This document shows positions 61,571 through 64,000 of a stretch of 64,000 nucleotides of DNA, one piece after another. Numbering within the stretch: position 1 is the stretch's first letter; each line of letters opens with the position of its first letter. The notes under the pieces were generated by a model that saw only the letters and a program-made list of their open reading frames with translations, did not search any database and was not told where the DNA came from. Origin of the DNA: Sepiola atlantica (Eukaryota > Mollusca > Cephalopoda > Sepiida > Sepiolidae); assembly GCA_963556195.1 (NCBI GenBank), contig OY744519.1:34683801-34747800 (forward strand). The letters are read 5' to 3'. A program made the position numbers and the translations under genes.

Positions 61571-62084
61571 GTTACTTTTGTGTTTGGTACAATCTGGGTC
61601 ATTCGAAACAAGCAGTTTTTACTAAAAATTAATAGTTTCTGCCGTTGACTGTAATCGACATTGCATTCGAAGATGAGTCGTTCCGTTTAAAAGAGGAATT
61701 TTTGTTGTTGTTGAAAAGAAACACTTTTCCATGTAAAACAACCCAATTTAAGTTTAAAACGACAATTTCCTTCCGTCTGAATGAATCATATTTCCATCTC
61801 AAATAGCATTTTTGTCTTTTGAAACCAATTATTTCCACATCTTAAGCAAACCGATTTATTTTGAAAAAAAAACAACAAACAACACTTTTCGTTAGAGCAG
61901 CTAATTACTATTGTTTAAAACGGGCATTTAATGTTCAACTCAATCATAAAAAAAACACATTTTCCATTTTAAATAAGTATTGATTCGTTAAAACCGACCA
62001 TTGTTAAAACTTCTTTTAACGATTTCATTCTTCAAATAAAACATTTTCACGTCTTAATTGACTTTTGTTTTCATTTGAAAATCT
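61571..62084. other. foldback spacer, unassigned
   Basis: Degenerate repetition of 'cattttccatttta'-like and 'ttgaaa'-like blocks every ~60-120 bp, too diverged to define a unit. Confidence 0.35.
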
Positions 62085-62590
62085 ATTATAAACGATGTGA
62101 GTTTTCAATTTGCTAATGAACAGTCGCTTGTGACAATTTCTTGTTGACGTAAGCTACGCCTTTCCAAGCATAAGGTAATGCCTGGGAGGATGGTCTCATG
62201 ATAACAGAACATATACTACACTACCCCAAGAATGAGTAATGAGATGATGGCCTAATGACAACATATGACAACATAACAGGTATTAAATTACCTCTCTAAC
62301 CCTACCTATATAGAAAGAAATAGGAAATAAGACATGGAACTATGGTATTAAAGCAAAAGAACAGATACCCCCGTAAAAAGGAGAAGGTAATCCCTAGGAT
62401 CATGGTCTCATGACAACATAACAGATAGTCAACAACCAACCGTAACCCTACCCCCAAAATAAGGGCGTAATGCCTGGAACGATGTTATTTTTGTAACAGA
62501 ACATATACTAACCCCACACTACACAAAGAACGTAATATCTCGGATAATGGTATAATGACGACAGAACAGATACTACACTACTTCTCTAAT
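62085..62590 (+). repeat. foldback inner arm, right
   Basis: 'caatttgctaatgaacagtc' and 'tgtgacaatttcttgttgac' open the arm (62108-62150). Then come five or six degenerate units with 'taatgcctggga', 'atggtctcatga', 'aacagaacatata' and 'ctacactacccc', each the complement of the left arm. Confidence 0.75.
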
Positions 62591-62599
62591 CTCAGAACT

Positions 62600-62735
62600 G
62601 TAAGATAGTACATTAGTCTTAAATAGTATAGTGAACTGAATTGAACATTAGAAGATAGTACAATATAACAATTAAAAGAAATAATAGCATAGTTTTGGCT
62701 TGAAGAAGACATATACCTTATCTCCGCCAGTAATA
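62600..62735 (-). repeat. single inverted, diverged satellite unit
   Basis: The complement shows 'ggcggagataaggtatatgt', 'cttcttcaagccaaaactat' and 'actaatgtacta'. This is the order of the 155-bp unit's first half, with many differences. It is the counterpart of the 19-unit array on the other arm. Confidence 0.65.
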
Positions 62736-64000
62736 GATTTTTAACCACCAATTTATTATTCTCAACCTTGGATATGAAAAAAAAATGTTGGATAAAAAAT
62801 CCCGTTTTTAATTATTTGACGGCTGCGTTGCTTGAAATGTACGGCACTACAATTTTTATCCGATTCGCTTGAAACGAAACTTTTGTTTTAATTCAAATCA
62901 AAAGCGAAATGAGAGTTCCATGCAAATATTTCTCTTAAAGTTTTCCAATTCTTGTGTTCTTTTATGTGAATTACCGGCGTCGAATCAGCAATTAGAAATA
63001 CTTTCAATCAATTATTCTTGCGACGCCTACCGTCATTTGGGCAGGTCTCGCAATTAAAGCGCGGGGAAGTCTGCTTTCTTCTAAAAGACATTGATTTTCA
63101 ATTTATACACCAAAAAATCGAGGGAGAGATTTAAGACAAATCAATATTTCAATAATGGATTTGTGTTCATTCGAAGGACTTTTTTTTCCCAGTTAAAAGA
63201 AACCCACGATGAAACTTTTAATTTGGTTCGGGGAGCCACAGAGAACAATAACGCTTTCGCTTTAATGAACCGCACGAGACATTCGACTTCAAGGTGAGAG
63301 TATGCGTCAAGCAAAGTCATTTTAAAATGCTATTTCCCCCCAAAATGACAAATAAAGGGAATTGAATAAGCGTGACTTTTAACAAAAACTAAATTTCTTC
63401 AAACGCGTTTTTCCAATCTTAGTGTTTAGTGACGTAAATGTCGTTTAAAAAGAAACAAGCTCCCCAAAATGATATTTCATACTTACATTTACGGTTACAG
63501 CATACTTCAAGCTATCTCTGACAAGAATGTTACAAAAATTATGCAACTTGTGTTAACCCTCTGAATGCTGATTTTTTTTGTAGAAAAATGATATTTTACA
63601 CTGTTTTTTAAAATATTCAAACAATGGATATGACATTTGTAGCATAGCAATCAAAATAAATTGTAAAATTTGGCTAATTTGTATATTGTGATAGCGGCCA
63701 TTTTGAATTTATAATGAGATTGACCATTTGCTCAAACAAAATTGTCATTTTCTCATGTACATATGGGTCAGTTTGCCCCCTTTCTTTATTCCTAGCCCGA
63801 GCTCATCTTCCTTGCCCCCTCCCTAGTTCTATTAGTGGTACACTTGTCACTATTTTGCGGAAGCCACACTAACAGAGTTAATTTTGAAACTCCTTAAAGA
63901 TGGAAGATTGCAAGGCCCATTTTAGGTAGGGTTCGTTTTTGTTGTTTGGAAAATGTGGAGAGGAATACTCCTGAGATTAGAGCCTTTGTTAGGTCGGGGT
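62736..64000. other. no feature recognised
   Basis: AT-rich sequence with frames of 62 and 68 codons (62869-63057 and 63091-63297) that show no domain. No RNA or repeat identified. Confidence 0.35.

Larger units (their letters stand above)
57845..62735. mobile_element. putative foldback element with tandem-repeat arms, one arm expanded to a satellite
   Basis: Left: satellite (57845-60840) then short tandem units (60855-61060) and a unique edge (61060-61130). Right: the complementary edge (62098-62158), complementary tandem units (62160-62590) and one inverted, diverged satellite unit (62600-62735, complement reading 'cttcaagccaaaactatgct'). The spacer is ~970 bp. Long inverted arms built of tandem repeats are the hallmark of FB/Galileo-type foldback transposons. 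No transposase is present. The outer boundaries are uncertain. Confidence 0.6.

Overview
The window looks like gene-poor, AT-rich, repeat-dense nuclear DNA from an animal. I infer a cephalopod mollusc (octopus-like). The grounds are many (TA)n and (GA)n tracts, tRNA-derived and 5S-rRNA-derived SINE pieces, decayed Penelope-like, LINE and Tc1/mariner elements, and no prokaryotic gene organisation. The assignment rests on general knowledge of such genomes and was not tested by search. I find no intact host protein gene. Nearly all long open frames are by-products of simple or satellite repeats.

Layout. 1-2.1 kb: a LINE reverse-transcriptase tail (-) and a mariner-type transposase tail (+). 2150-7198: a hAT-like non-autonomous element, with terminal repeats and an imperfect 8-bp target duplication, filled by a ~4.5 kb T-rich minisatellite that contains a 1.16 kb higher-order duplication. 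7.6-9.65 kb: a ~2 kb foldback element with ~600-bp near-identical arms. 10-17 kb: SINE heads, a small foldback MITE, a second LINE tail, short duplications and (GA)n tracts. 18.3-20.8 kb: an uninterrupted (ATT)n tract of ~2.5 kb, grown inside a dispersed repeat. 21-29 kb: a mariner N-terminus, hairpins, TA-rich clusters and a decayed Tc1-like transposase (-). 30-32.2 kb: a Penelope-like element with a readable GIY-YIG endonuclease region (-), inverted terminal sequences and TA tracts at its ends. 33.9-35.9 kb: a possible TIR element holding an LTR-like, higher-GC segment. 36-43 kb: several hammerhead-ribozyme-like motifs, a duplicated tRNA-derived SINE, and 5S-derived SINE and Penelope remnants. 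43-51.4 kb: further 5S-derived SINEs, a SETMAR/mariner-type transposase tail (-), a tRNA-Phe-like relic (-), two LINE tails (+), a second copy of the mariner-type tail and a 400-bp foldback MITE. 52-57.8 kb: mostly unrecognised sequence plus one interrupted dispersed repeat. 57.8-62.7 kb: 19 copies of a 155-bp dimeric satellite, which I interpret as the expanded arm of a foldback element whose other arm ends in one inverted, diverged satellite unit. 62.7-64 kb: nothing recognised.

No pathway or operon is visible. What connects the window is transposable-element biology: tandem arrays expanding inside element termini, microsatellites marking element boundaries, and self-cleaving-RNA-like motifs associated with Penelope-type tails. 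The strongest single RNA candidate is at 42492-42537 (-), where a complete three-stem hammerhead fold can be drawn by hand.
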